The notes: generated by a model from the letters alone, not told the origin. Shown: positions 8,260 to 16,970, counted from the stretch's first letter. The stretch: DNA of 64,000 bases from Agromyces fucosus (GCF_004134865.1 NZ_SDPO01000003.1:310001-374000), one strand, 5' to 3'. Numbers and translations are program-made.

Positions 8260-10359
8260 ATGAACACGATCCTGCCGAGCTACGTGAACGGCCAGTGGTG
8301 GACCCCTGCCCTTCGGGAGGCTCAGGACGAAATCGATGGGGCCGAGGTGCGAGACGCCTCGACCGGAGAGGTCGTCACTCGCGTCTCGACCGAGGGACTC
8401 GACCTCGGGGCTGCGCTCGACTACGCCCGCACGGTCGGGCAGGCCTCGCTCGGCGAGCTCACCTTCCACCAGCGCGCCGTGCTGCTCAAGCAGATGGCGC
8501 TCGCCCTCACCGAGCGGAAGGCTGAGCTCTACGAGCTCTCGGCGCGCACCGGCGCCACGAAGCAGGACTCGTGGGTCGACATCGACGGCGGCATCGGCGT
8601 GCTCTTCACGTACTCCTCGAAGGGGCGTCGCGAGATGCCGAACTCGAAGGTCTACGTCGACGGTGCGGTCGAACAGCTCTCGAAGGACGGTTCATTCCTC
8701 GGGCGGCATATCTACACCCGCCTGCCGGGCGTGGCGGTGCAGATCAACGCGTTCAACTTCCCGGTGTGGGGTTCCCTCGAGAAGTTCGCCCCGGCGTTCC
8801 TCGCCGGCGTGCCGACGCTCGTGAAGCCCGCGACGCCCACCGGCTACCTCGCGGAGGCCTTCGTGCGCATCCTCGTCGAGTCGGGACTCCTGCCCGAGGG
8901 CTCGCTGCAGCTCGTCTCGGGCAGCGTGCCGACGCTCTTCGACCACCTCCGCCTCGGCGACCTCGTCGCCTTCACCGGATCGGCGTCGACCGCCGAGAAG
9001 TTGCGCTCGCACGACTCGGTGCAGACCGGCGGCGTGCGGTTCACGAGCGAGACCGACTCGATCAACGCGAGCGTGCTCGGCACCGACGCCGTGGCGGGCA
9101 CTCCCGAGTTCGATGCCTACGTGAAGCAGCTCGTCGCCGAGATGACGACGAAGGCGGGCCAGAAGTGCACGGCGATCCGCCGGGCGATCGTGCCCGAGGC
9201 ATCCGTCGACGCCGTGATCGACGCGGTGCGCGCGCGCATCGCCGAGCGCGTCGTGCTCGGCGACCCGCGCGCGGAGGGCGTCACGATGGGGCCGCTCGCC
9301 TCCATCGCACAGCGCGACGAGGTGCTCCGCCAGGTCGGTCGCCTCGAGGCCGGCGGCGGCGAGCTCGTGATCGGTTCGACGGATGCCCCGGCGGTCACGC
9401 TCGCCGACGGCGCCACCGGCGAGGCATCCGACGGCGCGTTCGTCGCGCCCATGCTGCTTCGGTTCGCGGATGCCTCGAGCGCCGCGTTGCACGAGGTCGA
9501 GGCCTTCGGCCCGGTCTCGTCGATCCTCGGCTACGACACCACCGCCGAGGCGGCCGCCCTCGTGGCCCGTGGCGGCGGATCGCTCGTGACGAGCGTCGCG
9601 ACCCACGATCCCGAGGTCGCCATCGCGCTCGCGACGGGCATGGCGGCGTACAACGGCCGGGTGCTCTTCCTCGACCGCGACGACGCCCGCTCGTCGACCG
9701 GCCACGGCTCGCCGCTGCCGAACCTCGTGCACGGCGGGCCCGGTCGTGCCGGCGGCGGCGAGGAGCTCGGCGGCATCCGCGCCGTGCTGCACCACATGCA
9801 GCGCACCGCCGTGCAGGGATCGCCCGAGATGCTCACCGCCCTCACCGGCGTGTGGCATGCAGGCGCCTCGTCGCAGCCCGGTGGTGAGCACCCGTTCCGC
9901 AAGTCGCTCGCCGAGCTGAAGATCGGCGATCAGGTCGTGAGCGCGTCGCGCACCGTGACGCTCGAGGACATCGAGACGTTCGCGCAGTTCACCGGCGACA
10001 CGTTCTACGCGCACATGGATGAGGCCGCGGCATCCGCGAACCCGTTCTTCCCCGGTCGCGTCGCCCACGGTTACCTGCTCGTCTCGTGGGCCGCCGGACT
10101 CTTCGTCGACGCGGCGCCGGGGCCGGTGCTCGCGAACTCGGGCCTCGAGAACCTGCGCTTCGTGACACCGGTGTCGCCCGGCGACTCGATCCGCGTCGAG
10201 CTCACGGCGAAGCAGATCACGCCGCGCGAGACCGATGAGTACGGCGAGGTGCGCTGGGATGCGGTGCTGCGCAACCAGAACGACGAGCTCGTGGCGTCGT
10301 ACGACGTGCTCACGCTCGTGGCGAAGGAGCTCGAGCCGGCCGAGAGCCCGACGTCGTGA
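8260..10359 (+). CDS. paaZ: Bifunctional oxepin-CoA hydrolase / 3-oxo-5,6-dehydrosuberyl-CoA semialdehyde dehydrogenase (PaaZ)
   Basis: 699 residues in the two-domain PaaZ arrangement. The N-terminal aldehyde dehydrogenase domain (about 1-530) has the nucleophile Cys303 in AGQKCTAIRR and the candidate general base Glu264 in SETDSIN. The C-terminal MaoC-type domain (about 550-690) carries DTFYAHMDEAAA and FPGRVAHGYLLVS, with the Asp/His pair used to hydrolyse the oxepin ring. The protein opens the ring and immediately oxidises the reactive aldehyde. The ATG is preceded by AAAGGA; 11 bases separate it from paaH. It is the last gene of the operon, and a long palindrome follows about 115 bp downstream. 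Confidence 0.93.
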   Translation: MNTILPSYVNGQWWTPALREAQDEIDGAEVRDASTGEVVTRVSTEGLDLGAALDYARTVGQASLGELTFHQRAVLLKQMALALTERKAELYELSARTGATKQDSWVDIDGGIGVLFTYSSKGRREMPNSKVYVDGAVEQLSKDGSFLGRHIYTRLPGVAVQINAFNFPVWGSLEKFAPAFLAGVPTLVKPATPTGYLAEAFVRILVESGLLPEGSLQLVSGSVPTLFDHLRLGDLVAFTGSASTAEKLRSHDSVQTGGVRFTSETDSINASVLGTDAVAGTPEFDAYVKQLVAEMTTKAGQKCTAIRRAIVPEASVDAVIDAVRARIAERVVLGDPRAEGVTMGPLASIAQRDEVLRQVGRLEAGGGELVIGSTDAPAVTLADGATGEASDGAFVAPMLLRFADASSAALHEVEAFGPVSSILGYDTTAEAAALVARGGGSLVTSVATHDPEVAIALATGMAAYNGRVLFLDRDDARSSTGHGSPLPNLVHGGPGRAGGGEELGGIRAVLHHMQRTAVQGSPEMLTALTGVWHAGASSQPGGEHPFRKSLAELKIGDQVVSASRTVTLEDIETFAQFTGDTFYAHMDEAAASANPFFPGRVAHGYLLVSWAAGLFVDAAPGPVLANSGLENLRFVTPVSPGDSIRVELTAKQITPRETDEYGEVRWDAVLRNQNDELVASYDVLTLVAKELEPAESPTS

Positions 10360-10432
10360 GCGACGACGCGGTTCTGGCCGTGAGATGAGTCCCGGAACCG
10401 CAGGCCCGGTTGAGCGGCCGGGCGTGAAGCAT

Positions 10433-10476
10433 CCTGACCGATCCTTCGAATCCGCCTGACCGATCCTTCGAATCCG
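10433..10476 (+). repeat. Two perfect tandem copies of a 22-bp unit
   Basis: The unit begins CCTGACCGATCC and ends TTCGAATCCG, and occurs back to back at 10433-10454 and 10455-10476. The second copy runs directly into the palindrome that starts at 10474. With only two units and no spacer this is not a CRISPR array. It looks like a recent tandem duplication beside the palindromic element. Confidence 0.75.
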
Positions 10477-10519
10477 TATGCCAGTTCCCCCTCATCGATG
10501 AGGGGGAACTGGCATACGG
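10474..10519. repeat. 46-bp perfect palindrome, copy 1 (end of paaJFHZ operon)
   Basis: A perfect 23-bp dyad without loop: CCGTATGCCAGTT then CCCCCTCATC, mirrored by GATGAGGGGG and its continuation. It lies between the convergent paaZ and recQ genes. As RNA it would form a very stable hairpin and probably ends transcription from both sides. A near-identical copy is at 23658-23701, after the second paa operon. Confidence 0.8.
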
Positions 10520-10599
10520 GATCTGGAACCACCCGCCATTTGGGACCACCGGCCGGTCGTCAGTGCGATCCGCTGCGCGAGTGCCAGCTGCGCGCCAGG

Positions 10600-12753
10600 T
10601 CACCCGCGCAGCGCGAGCACGAACGGCAGCACCTCGGCGGCGCCAGCCCGGCGGAGCTCGCGCGCGGCGATCGTGAGGGTCCAGCGGCTGTCGGCCTGGT
10701 CGTCGACGAGCAGCACGCCGCCCGACGGCACGTCGAGGCCGTCGGCCGAGAAACGGTCCCAGAGGCCGGCGAGCCGGAACGCGCTGTTGCCGCCGGGCTG
10801 ACCGGTCGGGCCACCGTTCCGGAACTCGAGCGCGCCGAGGTAGGGGAGCCGCCCCACCTCCGCGAGGCCGCGGGCGAGGGAGTCGACGAGCTGTGGGCGC
10901 GAGCGCGACGGCATCGCCACGACGGCGACCGGGCGTTCGGCCCAGCCCCAGTCGGCGAGCACGCGAACGCACGCGGCGAGCACCTGCGGTGAGACGCGAG
11001 CGTCGGCCGCACCGGCCGCGAACAGCTCTCGCAGGGTGCCGCCCCACCCGAGATCGGTCAGCCGTGCCAGTGCGCGGCCCTCGCTCGCCTGCTCGGCCGG
11101 CGCGATGCGCCCCTTCACCGGTACGCCGAGACGGTCGGCGCCCGTCGGCCAGGCGCGGCGCGGTTCGACGGGCACACCGACGCGGTCGAGCGATTGAGCG
11201 GCGGTGGCCGTGGCGGATGCCGCGATCTCACGTGGGAACCAGATGCCCGCGCAGTTGTCGCACCGCCCGCAGGGCGCCGCTGTGTCGTCGTCGAGCGATC
11301 GCTGCAGGAACTCCATGCGGCATCCGTCGGTCTGCTCGTAGTCGATCATGTGCTGCTGCTCGGCGAGCCGCTCGGCGGCGATGCGCTCGTAGCGTTCGGC
11401 GTCGTAGACCCATGGCACGCCCGTGGCGACCCAGCCGCCCTGCACTCGACGCACCGCGCCGTCGACGTCGAGCACCTTGAGCAGCAGTTCGAGCGGGGTG
11501 CGGCGGATGTCGACCATCGCCTCGAGCGCCGGTGTGGAGACGGGCACGTCGGAGAGAGCGCCGATGACGCGCTCGGCTCGCTCTTGGTCGGGCATCGACG
11601 CGGTCGCGAAGTAGTGCCAGATCGCGGCGTCTTCGGTGCCGGGGAGCAGGAGCACGTCGGCGCTCTCGCTCGCACGGCCCGCGCGACCGACCTGCTGGTA
11701 ATAGGCCACGGGCGACGACGGCGCGCCGAGGTGCAGCACGAAGCCGAGGTCGGGCTTGTCGAACCCCATGCCGAGCGCGCTCGTGGCGACGAGCGCCTTG
11801 ACCTCGTTGCGCTTCAGCATGCCCTCGGACTCGGTGCGCTCGTCGGTGTCGGTCTGGCCCGTGTAGGCGCGCACCTCGTGCCCGCGTTCGCGCAGGAGGC
11901 GCGCGGTGTCGTTGGCGGCGGCGACCGTCAGTGTGTAGATGATGCCCGAGCCCGGCAGGTCGTCGAGGTGGCTGAGGAGCCAAGCCAGGCGGCTCGGTGA
12001 ATCGGGGAGCCGCAGCACCCCGAGCCGGAGCGACGCCCGGGCGAGCGGCCCGCGGATCGTGAGGACCTCGGGGCCAGCAGCAGGCGGGGCCGCACCCCCG
12101 GCAGTGGTCTCGCCGTCGGCCGCGCCCGTGTCGAGCTGTTCCGCGACGTCGGCGACGACCCGGCTGTTCGCCGTCGCGGTCGTCGCGAGCACCGGCACCT
12201 CGGCGGGCATCTGCGAGATGAGGTCGCGGAGCCGCCGGTAGTCGGGACGGAAGTCGTGGCCCCAGTCGCTGATGCAGTGCGCCTCGTCGACCACGAGCAT
12301 GCCGATGCGCCGCACGAGTGCGGGCAGCTGCTCTTCGCGGAACGCCGGGTTGTTGAGCCGCTCGGGCGAGACGAGCAGCACGTCGACCTCGTCGCGGTCG
12401 AGCTGTGCGAGCACATCTCCCCACTCGTGCGCGTTCGTCGAGTTGATGGCCACGGCCCGCACCCCGGCTCGCTCGGCAGCGGCGATCTGGTCGCGCATGA
12501 GGGCGAGCAGCGGCGAGACGAGCACCGTCGGCCCCGCGCCCTGCCGTCGCAGCAGCAGCGTCGCGACGAAGTACACGGCCGACTTGCCCCACCCGGTGCG
12601 CTGCACGACGAGCGCACGGCGGCGGCCCTCGACGAGCGCCTCGATCGCCTCGAACTGCCCGTCGTGGAACTCGGCGTCGTCGCGCCCGACGAGTTCGCGC
12701 AGGGCGGCAAGGGCCGCGGATCGGGTGTCGGCGGGCGGCGCTGCGAGGGTCAT
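10600..12753 (-). CDS. recQ: RecQ-family ATP-dependent DNA helicase with PRTase-like C-terminus
   Basis: A 3'-5' DNA helicase for repair and recombination. In the 717-residue protein the Walker A is GWGKS (54-58), the DEAH box VVDEAHCISDWGHDFRP (about 154-170), helicase motif VI QQVGRAGR, and a RecQ zinc site CRMEF...CGRCDNC. The C-terminus lacks a recognisable HRDC domain. It ends instead in GGVLLVDDQADSRWTLT followed by a hydrophobic strand, which resembles the PRPP-binding loop of phosphoribosyltransferases. I chose the Met at 12753 because the protein then begins just before the conserved helicase region; an upstream Met at 12807 would add 18 unrelated residues. It is a single gene, convergent with paaZ and divergent from the next small gene. 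Confidence 0.88.
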   Translation of the reverse strand: MTLAAPPADTRSAALAALRELVGRDDAEFHDGQFEAIEALVEGRRRALVVQRTGWGKSAVYFVATLLLRRQGAGPTVLVSPLLALMRDQIAAAERAGVRAVAINSTNAHEWGDVLAQLDRDEVDVLLVSPERLNNPAFREEQLPALVRRIGMLVVDEAHCISDWGHDFRPDYRRLRDLISQMPAEVPVLATTATANSRVVADVAEQLDTGAADGETTAGGAAPPAAGPEVLTIRGPLARASLRLGVLRLPDSPSRLAWLLSHLDDLPGSGIIYTLTVAAANDTARLLRERGHEVRAYTGQTDTDERTESEGMLKRNEVKALVATSALGMGFDKPDLGFVLHLGAPSSPVAYYQQVGRAGRASESADVLLLPGTEDAAIWHYFATASMPDQERAERVIGALSDVPVSTPALEAMVDIRRTPLELLLKVLDVDGAVRRVQGGWVATGVPWVYDAERYERIAAERLAEQQHMIDYEQTDGCRMEFLQRSLDDDTAAPCGRCDNCAGIWFPREIAASATATAAQSLDRVGVPVEPRRAWPTGADRLGVPVKGRIAPAEQASEGRALARLTDLGWGGTLRELFAAGAADARVSPQVLAACVRVLADWGWAERPVAVVAMPSRSRPQLVDSLARGLAEVGRLPYLGALEFRNGGPTGQPGGNSAFRLAGLWDRFSADGLDVPSGGVLLVDDQADSRWTLTIAARELRRAGAAEVLPFVLALRG

Positions 12754-12899
12754 GCCCCCACTCTGGCGCACGCGACCGACAAGCGGCTGGGCGAGTCTGC
12801 GTGCCACCTCAGACGGCGAGCCGAGGAATAGGGCGATCTCCGGATGTCCCGCCCCCGCCTTAGCGAGGAGTCTCTACTCAGACACACAGGAGCAGACAC

Positions 12900-13139
12900 A
12901 TGTTGATCTCGGAAATCGCCTTTCCCCACCTCGTCGCCGCGAACGACGATCGCATCGCCCGCGACCTCGAGCGCCGCAGGGTCGCGCTGGAGCGCACTGC
13001 CGAAGCGGCCGAAGCGGCTGCGGTCGAGGCTCGTGCCGCCGTGACGGCCACGGCGCCGGCGGCGACGACCGGTCGAGCGCCGCGCCACGCGGCATCCCGC
13101 CGGCATCTGACGAACCGGATGCCGCGCCCCGCGGCCTGA
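12900..13139 (+). CDS. Small hypothetical protein
   Basis: 79 residues. A clear AGGAG at 12888-12892, seven bases before the ATG, supports real translation. The N-terminal half is an amphipathic charged segment (ANDDRIARDLERRRVALERT) likely to form a helix or short coiled coil. The rest is Ala/Thr-rich and ends in a basic tail. No signal peptide, membrane segment or known domain was recognised. It is divergent from recQ; function unknown. Confidence 0.55.
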   Translation: MLISEIAFPHLVAANDDRIARDLERRRVALERTAEAAEAAAVEARAAVTATAPAATTGRAPRHAASRRHLTNRMPRPAA

Positions 13140-13178
13140 TCGCTTGACGGCGGCCCTCGCGCCCACCACCCTGAACCC

Positions 13179-13559
13179 ATGAGCGAAACGACGCGTGCAG
13201 CGACTCGTGGTGCGGCCTTCTGGATCTGCTACGCGGTCACGGTCATCAGCGCGGGGGTGAGCGTCACCTACTCGGTGCTCTCCGTGATCGACGGCGGGCT
13301 CGAGGCGAGCGATGCGCTCTACGCGACCTCGCGCAGCGTGGCACTCGTCGTGATGGCACTCGTGGCGCCGATGTTCCGATCCGACGCGGGCCTGCTCGCC
13401 ATCGCGGTGGCGATGACCATCGTGCAGGGCATCGACTCGTTCATCGGTGCGGTGCAGGGCGACGTGGCCAAGACCGTCGGCCCGGCGGTGCTGTGCATCG
13501 TGACGATCGTCGCCGCGACGTTCCTCGCCCGCAGCGACCGCATCCGCAGCGAGGACTGA
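13179..13559 (+). CDS. Small four-helix membrane protein, unknown function
   Basis: 126 residues with four predicted transmembrane segments (about 14-37, 49-64, 69-90 and 95-113) and short charged ends. There is no catalytic or transporter signature. It follows the preceding small gene by 39 bp on the same strand and may be co-transcribed with it. Its compact architecture resembles generic DoxX-like or DUF4267-type membrane proteins, but I cannot assign a family. Confidence 0.55.
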   Translation: MSETTRAATRGAAFWICYAVTVISAGVSVTYSVLSVIDGGLEASDALYATSRSVALVVMALVAPMFRSDAGLLAIAVAMTIVQGIDSFIGAVQGDVAKTVGPAVLCIVTIVAATFLARSDRIRSED

Positions 13560-13667
13560 ACCGGACCCGACGAGTCGATGTCAGCCGAGCCGCTCGTCCA
13601 CGCGGTTCGAGTTCGGCATGCGCAGACCGAGAGCCCTGACTCCGCGCCTCCGGAACTTGCGTCCGAA

Positions 13668-13686
13668 AATGTTAGCTACTAACATT
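13668..13686. promoter_or_regulatory. Probable TetR autoregulatory operator
   Basis: AATGTTAG-CTA-CTAACATT is a perfect 8-bp inverted repeat ending five bases before the GTG start of the TetR gene. Its position over the likely -10/transcription-start region indicates that the repressor controls its own gene and the two ABC genes downstream. Confidence 0.6.
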
Positions 13687-13691
13687 ATGGC

Positions 13692-14273
13692 GTGACCAGT
13701 TCCGCGGATGGCCCGGCGCAGCGCCCCTCCAAGCGCGAGCGCACCCTCGCGGCACTCGTCGAGGCAGGGCTCGAGCTGTTCGAACAGCAGGGCTACGAAG
13801 CGACGACCGTCGCCCAGATCGCCCGCGCCGCCGGCGTCACCGAGATGACCTTCTTCCGCTACTTCGCGGCGAAGGAGCACCTCCTGCTCGACGACCCGTA
13901 CGACCCGGTGCTCATCGCGGCGATCGGCGCCCAGCCGCGCAGCGACCCGCCGTTCCTCCGCGCCGCTCGCGGGATTCGGGCAGCGTGGCGAGCGCTGCCC
14001 GAACCCGAGACGCCGGTGATCCGGCGGCGGGTGCGAATCGCCGCTCGAACCCCCGCGCTGCGAGGCGCGACGTGGCGTTCGACGGGCAACACCGAGCGGG
14101 CGATCGTCGAGCAACTGGTGACGGATGGTGCGGAACCCGAGGTCGCCGGTGTGGCGGCGGCATCCGTGCTCGCCGCCCTCGTAGCCGGCCTGTTCGCCTG
14201 GGCCGAACACGAGACGCAAACCCTCGCCGAAGCGATCGAGCGCGCCCTCGACGTGATTGACGTGGCATCATGA
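13692..14273 (+). CDS. TetR-family repressor of the adjacent ABC exporter
   Basis: 193 residues. The N-terminal helix-turn-helix is TVAQIARAAGVTEMTFFRYFAAKEHLL (about 36-62), typical of TetR, with a divergent helical ligand-binding domain after it. The GTG at 13692 is the only sensible start; the nearby ATG at 13687 hits a stop after one codon. A perfect inverted repeat lies directly upstream, and the stop overlaps the next ATG by four bases. Regulator, ATPase and permease therefore form one operon, the common layout for inducible drug or lipid efflux systems. The inducer is unknown. Confidence 0.82.
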   Translation: MTSSADGPAQRPSKRERTLAALVEAGLELFEQQGYEATTVAQIARAAGVTEMTFFRYFAAKEHLLLDDPYDPVLIAAIGAQPRSDPPFLRAARGIRAAWRALPEPETPVIRRRVRIAARTPALRGATWRSTGNTERAIVEQLVTDGAEPEVAGVAAASVLAALVAGLFAWAEHETQTLAEAIERALDVIDVAS

Positions 14274-15007
14274 GCGCGCCAGTGCAACGCCTCGATGTGC
14301 GCGGGATCGTGCGCGAGTTCTCGGGCGGAGCCGGCGTGCACGGCATCGACCTCGCCATTGCGCCAGGAGAGATCCACGCGATAGTGGGGCTCAACGGTGC
14401 GGGCAAGACCACGCTCATGCGGCTCGTGCTCGGGATGCTCCGGCCGGAAGCGGGAACCGTCAGCATCGACGGGGTGCACCTGCACGATGCACCTGCGGCG
14501 TTGTGGGCCGGAGTGGGGCAGCTGGTGGAGCATCCGCTCGCCTACGCCGAACTCGACGGCCGGTCGAACCTCGTCGTCGCCGCACGCCTGCACGGCATCG
14601 GGCGGCGGCACGCCGGCGAGGTCGCCGACCGGGCCATCGCGGAGTTCGACCTCGCCCGGTATGCCGAGGTGCGGGCCAGCCGCCTCTCGCTCGGCAACCT
14701 CCAGCGGGTCGGGCTCGCGGCCGCTCTCCAGCACGAGCCGCGGCTCGTCGTGCTCGACGAGCCGACGAACGCGCTCGATCCGGCGGGGGTGATCCTGCTC
14801 CGCGAAGCGCTCCTGCGTCGAGCCGCGGCGGGCGCCGGCATCCTCGTGTCGAGCCACCACCTCGACGAGGTCGCGCGCATCGCCGACCGCATCACCGTGA
14901 TCAACGCCGGTCGCGCGATCGGCGCACTCGACCCTGCGGGCATCGATCTCGAGCGGGCGTTCTTCGCGATGCTGCACGCCGACGACCTCGAACGGCCGGC
15001 GGCATGA
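14270..15007 (+). CDS. ABC transporter ATP-binding protein (exporter type)
   Basis: 245 residues. Walker A GLNGAGKTT (about 40-48), a degenerate signature LSLGNLQRV instead of LSGGQ (about 142-150), Walker B RLVVLDEPTNALDP and a switch-region His in SSHHLDEV. It powers the ABC-2 permease encoded by the next gene. The ATGA overlap with the TetR gene and another four-base overlap with the permease indicate translational coupling. The family includes multidrug, antibiotic and lantibiotic-immunity exporters; substrate unknown. Confidence 0.85.
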   Translation: MSAPVQRLDVRGIVREFSGGAGVHGIDLAIAPGEIHAIVGLNGAGKTTLMRLVLGMLRPEAGTVSIDGVHLHDAPAALWAGVGQLVEHPLAYAELDGRSNLVVAARLHGIGRRHAGEVADRAIAEFDLARYAEVRASRLSLGNLQRVGLAAALQHEPRLVVLDEPTNALDPAGVILLREALLRRAAAGAGILVSSHHLDEVARIADRITVINAGRAIGALDPAGIDLERAFFAMLHADDLERPAA

Positions 15008-15768
15008 GCGCCCTGTTCGGCACCGCGGTGGCCGTCGAGGCGCAGAAGGCGCTCGCGTCGCGGGTCATGATCTCCATCGCCGCGCTCGTCGTCGGCGGCA
15101 TCGCCGTGCTCTCCGTGGGCATGCTGCTCGGCGCGGCGACGGGCGACGAGCAGATCCTCGCGAAGATGGGCCCACTCGCGGGCGTCGGCGGGTGGGCCGG
15201 GCTCGTGGGCGTCGTCGCGCAGATCACCGCCGCCGGCGGAGTGGTGGCGTTCGGCGTGGCGCTCAGCTGGATGTTCGGCCGCGAGTTCGCCGACGGAACC
15301 GTCGGCGGTCTCTTCGCCCTCCCGGTGCGTCGCTCGACGATCGCCCTCGCGAAGCTCACGGTGTACTTCATGTGGGCCGTCGGCGTTGCCATCCTGCTCG
15401 CTGCGGTGGTCGCGGTCATCGGCCTCGCGCTCGGCTACGGCTCGACGGATGCCACGGGCCTCGGCGAGCTCGTGCGCATCCCGGTACTCGTGGTGCTGAC
15501 CGCACTCCTCTGCGTGCCGGCGGCGTGGGTCGCCACCATCGGACGAGGGCTGCTCCCCGGCATCGGCGCGACGGTCGTGCTCGTGGTGATCGCGCAGGTC
15601 TTCGCGGTCATCGGCATCGGCGAGTGGGTGCCGCTCGTGGCGCCGGCGCTCTGGGCGATCACGCCCGATGCCGTGCCGGTCGCGAGTCTCTTCCTGGTGC
15701 CGTCGGTGCCGCTCGCGTTCGGGGTGCTGTGCGCACTGGCGTGGTCGCGCCTGCAGCTCGACCGCTGA
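15004..15768 (+). CDS. ABC-2-type permease
   Basis: 254 residues with six predicted membrane helices. The motif GREFADGTVGGLFALPVRRS (about 95-114) lies between helices 2 and 3 and is characteristic of ABC-2 permeases partnered with NatA-like ATPases. The ATG overlaps the ATPase stop by four bases; the frame is open far upstream, but those starts lie inside the ATPase gene. It forms the membrane half of the TetR-controlled exporter. A GAGACC inverted repeat follows as terminator. Confidence 0.8.
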   Translation: MSALFGTAVAVEAQKALASRVMISIAALVVGGIAVLSVGMLLGAATGDEQILAKMGPLAGVGGWAGLVGVVAQITAAGGVVAFGVALSWMFGREFADGTVGGLFALPVRRSTIALAKLTVYFMWAVGVAILLAAVVAVIGLALGYGSTDATGLGELVRIPVLVVLTALLCVPAAWVATIGRGLLPGIGATVVLVVIAQVFAVIGIGEWVPLVAPALWAITPDAVPVASLFLVPSVPLAFGVLCALAWSRLQLDR

Positions 15769-15804
15769 GGTGGCGCCGGTCGAGTGCTGAGCGCCGGCGA
15801 GCGA

Positions 15805-15833
15805 ATCGAGACCCTGCGCGTGTGGGTCTCGAT
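15805..15833. terminator. Bidirectional terminator-like GAGACC inverted repeat, copy 1
   Basis: ATCGAGACCC pairs with GGGTCTCGAT around a nine-base loop. It sits between the convergent ABC permease and STAS-like genes and can serve both. The core is shared with the repeats at 34025 and 45291. Confidence 0.55.
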
Positions 15834-15855
15834 ACGCGCCCTCCTTCGTGGAGCG

Positions 15856-16233
15856 CTATTCGACGGGAGGGTACTCCGCCGCCCAGTCGATCGCCGCGCG
15901 CTCCTCACCGAGCGGGAACACGCGGAAGCCGCCCGGCACGAGGCCGCCGAACGCCGTCGCCACACCGGCGAGCACGTCGTGGTCGGTCACGATCGCCGCG
16001 CGACCCCAGCTCGACAACGGCAGGCCGACGAGCTTCGCGTCCTCCCACATGGCGCCGAGCGAGAGGTGGTCGAAGTCGTCGCCCAGCACGGCCACCACGT
16101 TGACGTGCTCATGCTCGGCGAGCACGGCTTCGATCGCGGGAACGAGCACGGCGCGGTAGTCGGCGGCATGGATGGTGCCGATGGCCCGGAACCCGATGAC
16201 GCCCTCGGGCAGGTCGGCGATCGGCTCGATCAT
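15856..16233 (-). CDS. STAS/SpoIIAA-like protein
   Basis: 125 residues. The layout (MIEPIADLPEGVIGFRAIG start, a central HVNVVAVLGDDFDH strand-loop, then HLSLGAMWEDAKL and a WGRAAIVTD strand) matches SpoIIAA-like STAS proteins of the DUF3478 type, small cytosolic proteins possibly binding lipid or acting as anti-anti-sigma-like modules. The start was chosen at 16233 because it overlaps the stop of the upstream TetR gene by four bases, giving a two-gene operon. A role in the phenylacetate response is possible from context only. Confidence 0.65.
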   Translation of the reverse strand: MIEPIADLPEGVIGFRAIGTIHAADYRAVLVPAIEAVLAEHEHVNVVAVLGDDFDHLSLGAMWEDAKLVGLPLSSWGRAAIVTDHDVLAGVATAFGGLVPGGFRVFPLGEERAAIDWAAEYPPVE

Positions 16234-16871
16234 GCCGGACCCCGTTCGATGAGTTCCTCGATGCGGTTCGACGTCGGCATGCGCAGTCCGTCGAGGGCGA
16301 TCGCGATCACGTCGCCGGCGAGCCGGTCGGCATCCTCCTTGCCGCCGGGCCGGTACCACTCGACGATCGAGTTGATCATGCCGAAGGCGAGGCGGGCGAC
16401 GACGCTCGGGTCGATGTCGGAGCGGAGGCTGCCCTCGGCCTGCGCGTCCTCGACGAGCGAGGTGACGGCCCGGTCGAATGCGCGCCGACGCGCGAGGGCA
16501 CGCCGCTCGACCTCGGTGTTGCCGCGCACGCGCAGCAGGAGCGTCACCGACGGCAGCTTCTCGACGAGAACATGCACGGCGCCGCCGAGCACCGCCTCGA
16601 GACGATCGGCGGCGCGGCCCCGTGTGGCAGCGGATGCGCCGAGCACTCCCTCGAGGGCGCTGAGGGCGTCGTCGAGGGCCCGCTCGAGGATCTCGTCCTT
16701 CGAGGCGAAGTGGTGGTAGATCGCCGACTTCGACAGGCCCAGGCGGTCGGCGAGCACGCCCATCGAGGTCGCGTCGTAGCCGTACTGGTTGAAGGCGGCG
16801 ACGGCGACGTCGAGGATCCCCTGCTGGTCGTACCCGGGGCGCCCGCGTCGAAGTGAACCGTTGTCAGACAT
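16230..16871 (-). CDS. paaR: TetR-family regulator, probable PaaR of the phenylacetate genes
   Basis: 213 residues. The helix-turn-helix is ATSMGVLADRLGLSKSAIYHHFASKDEILERAL. The C-terminal domain contains a Leu/Val-rich core for an acyl-CoA-type effector. It lies next to paaK and between the two paa operons. Three 22-bp PaaR-like sites occur in the window, so it is the best candidate for the repressor released by phenylacetyl-CoA, as PaaR is in other bacteria. No such site is seen before this gene itself. A Met at 16880 is an alternative start. Naming is by context rather than by a diagnostic residue. Confidence 0.72.
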   Translation of the reverse strand: MSDNGSLRRGRPGYDQQGILDVAVAAFNQYGYDATSMGVLADRLGLSKSAIYHHFASKDEILERALDDALSALEGVLGASAATRGRAADRLEAVLGGAVHVLVEKLPSVTLLLRVRGNTEVERRALARRRAFDRAVTSLVEDAQAEGSLRSDIDPSVVARLAFGMINSIVEWYRPGGKEDADRLAGDVIAIALDGLRMPTSNRIEELIERGPA

Positions 16872-16970
16872 CGCCCTCATCTTCGCATCCGCCTGCGCCG
16901 AGAGGACGCAACTCGTCGCTTCGACGCCGGTATTGCGACAACTGGCGTCGTCTCGAGGCAGCCGCGGTGC

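Noticed and set aside
10433..10519. Possible CRISPR array (22-bp repeats near a palindrome)
   Set aside because: Only two abutting units, no spacers, no cas genes.
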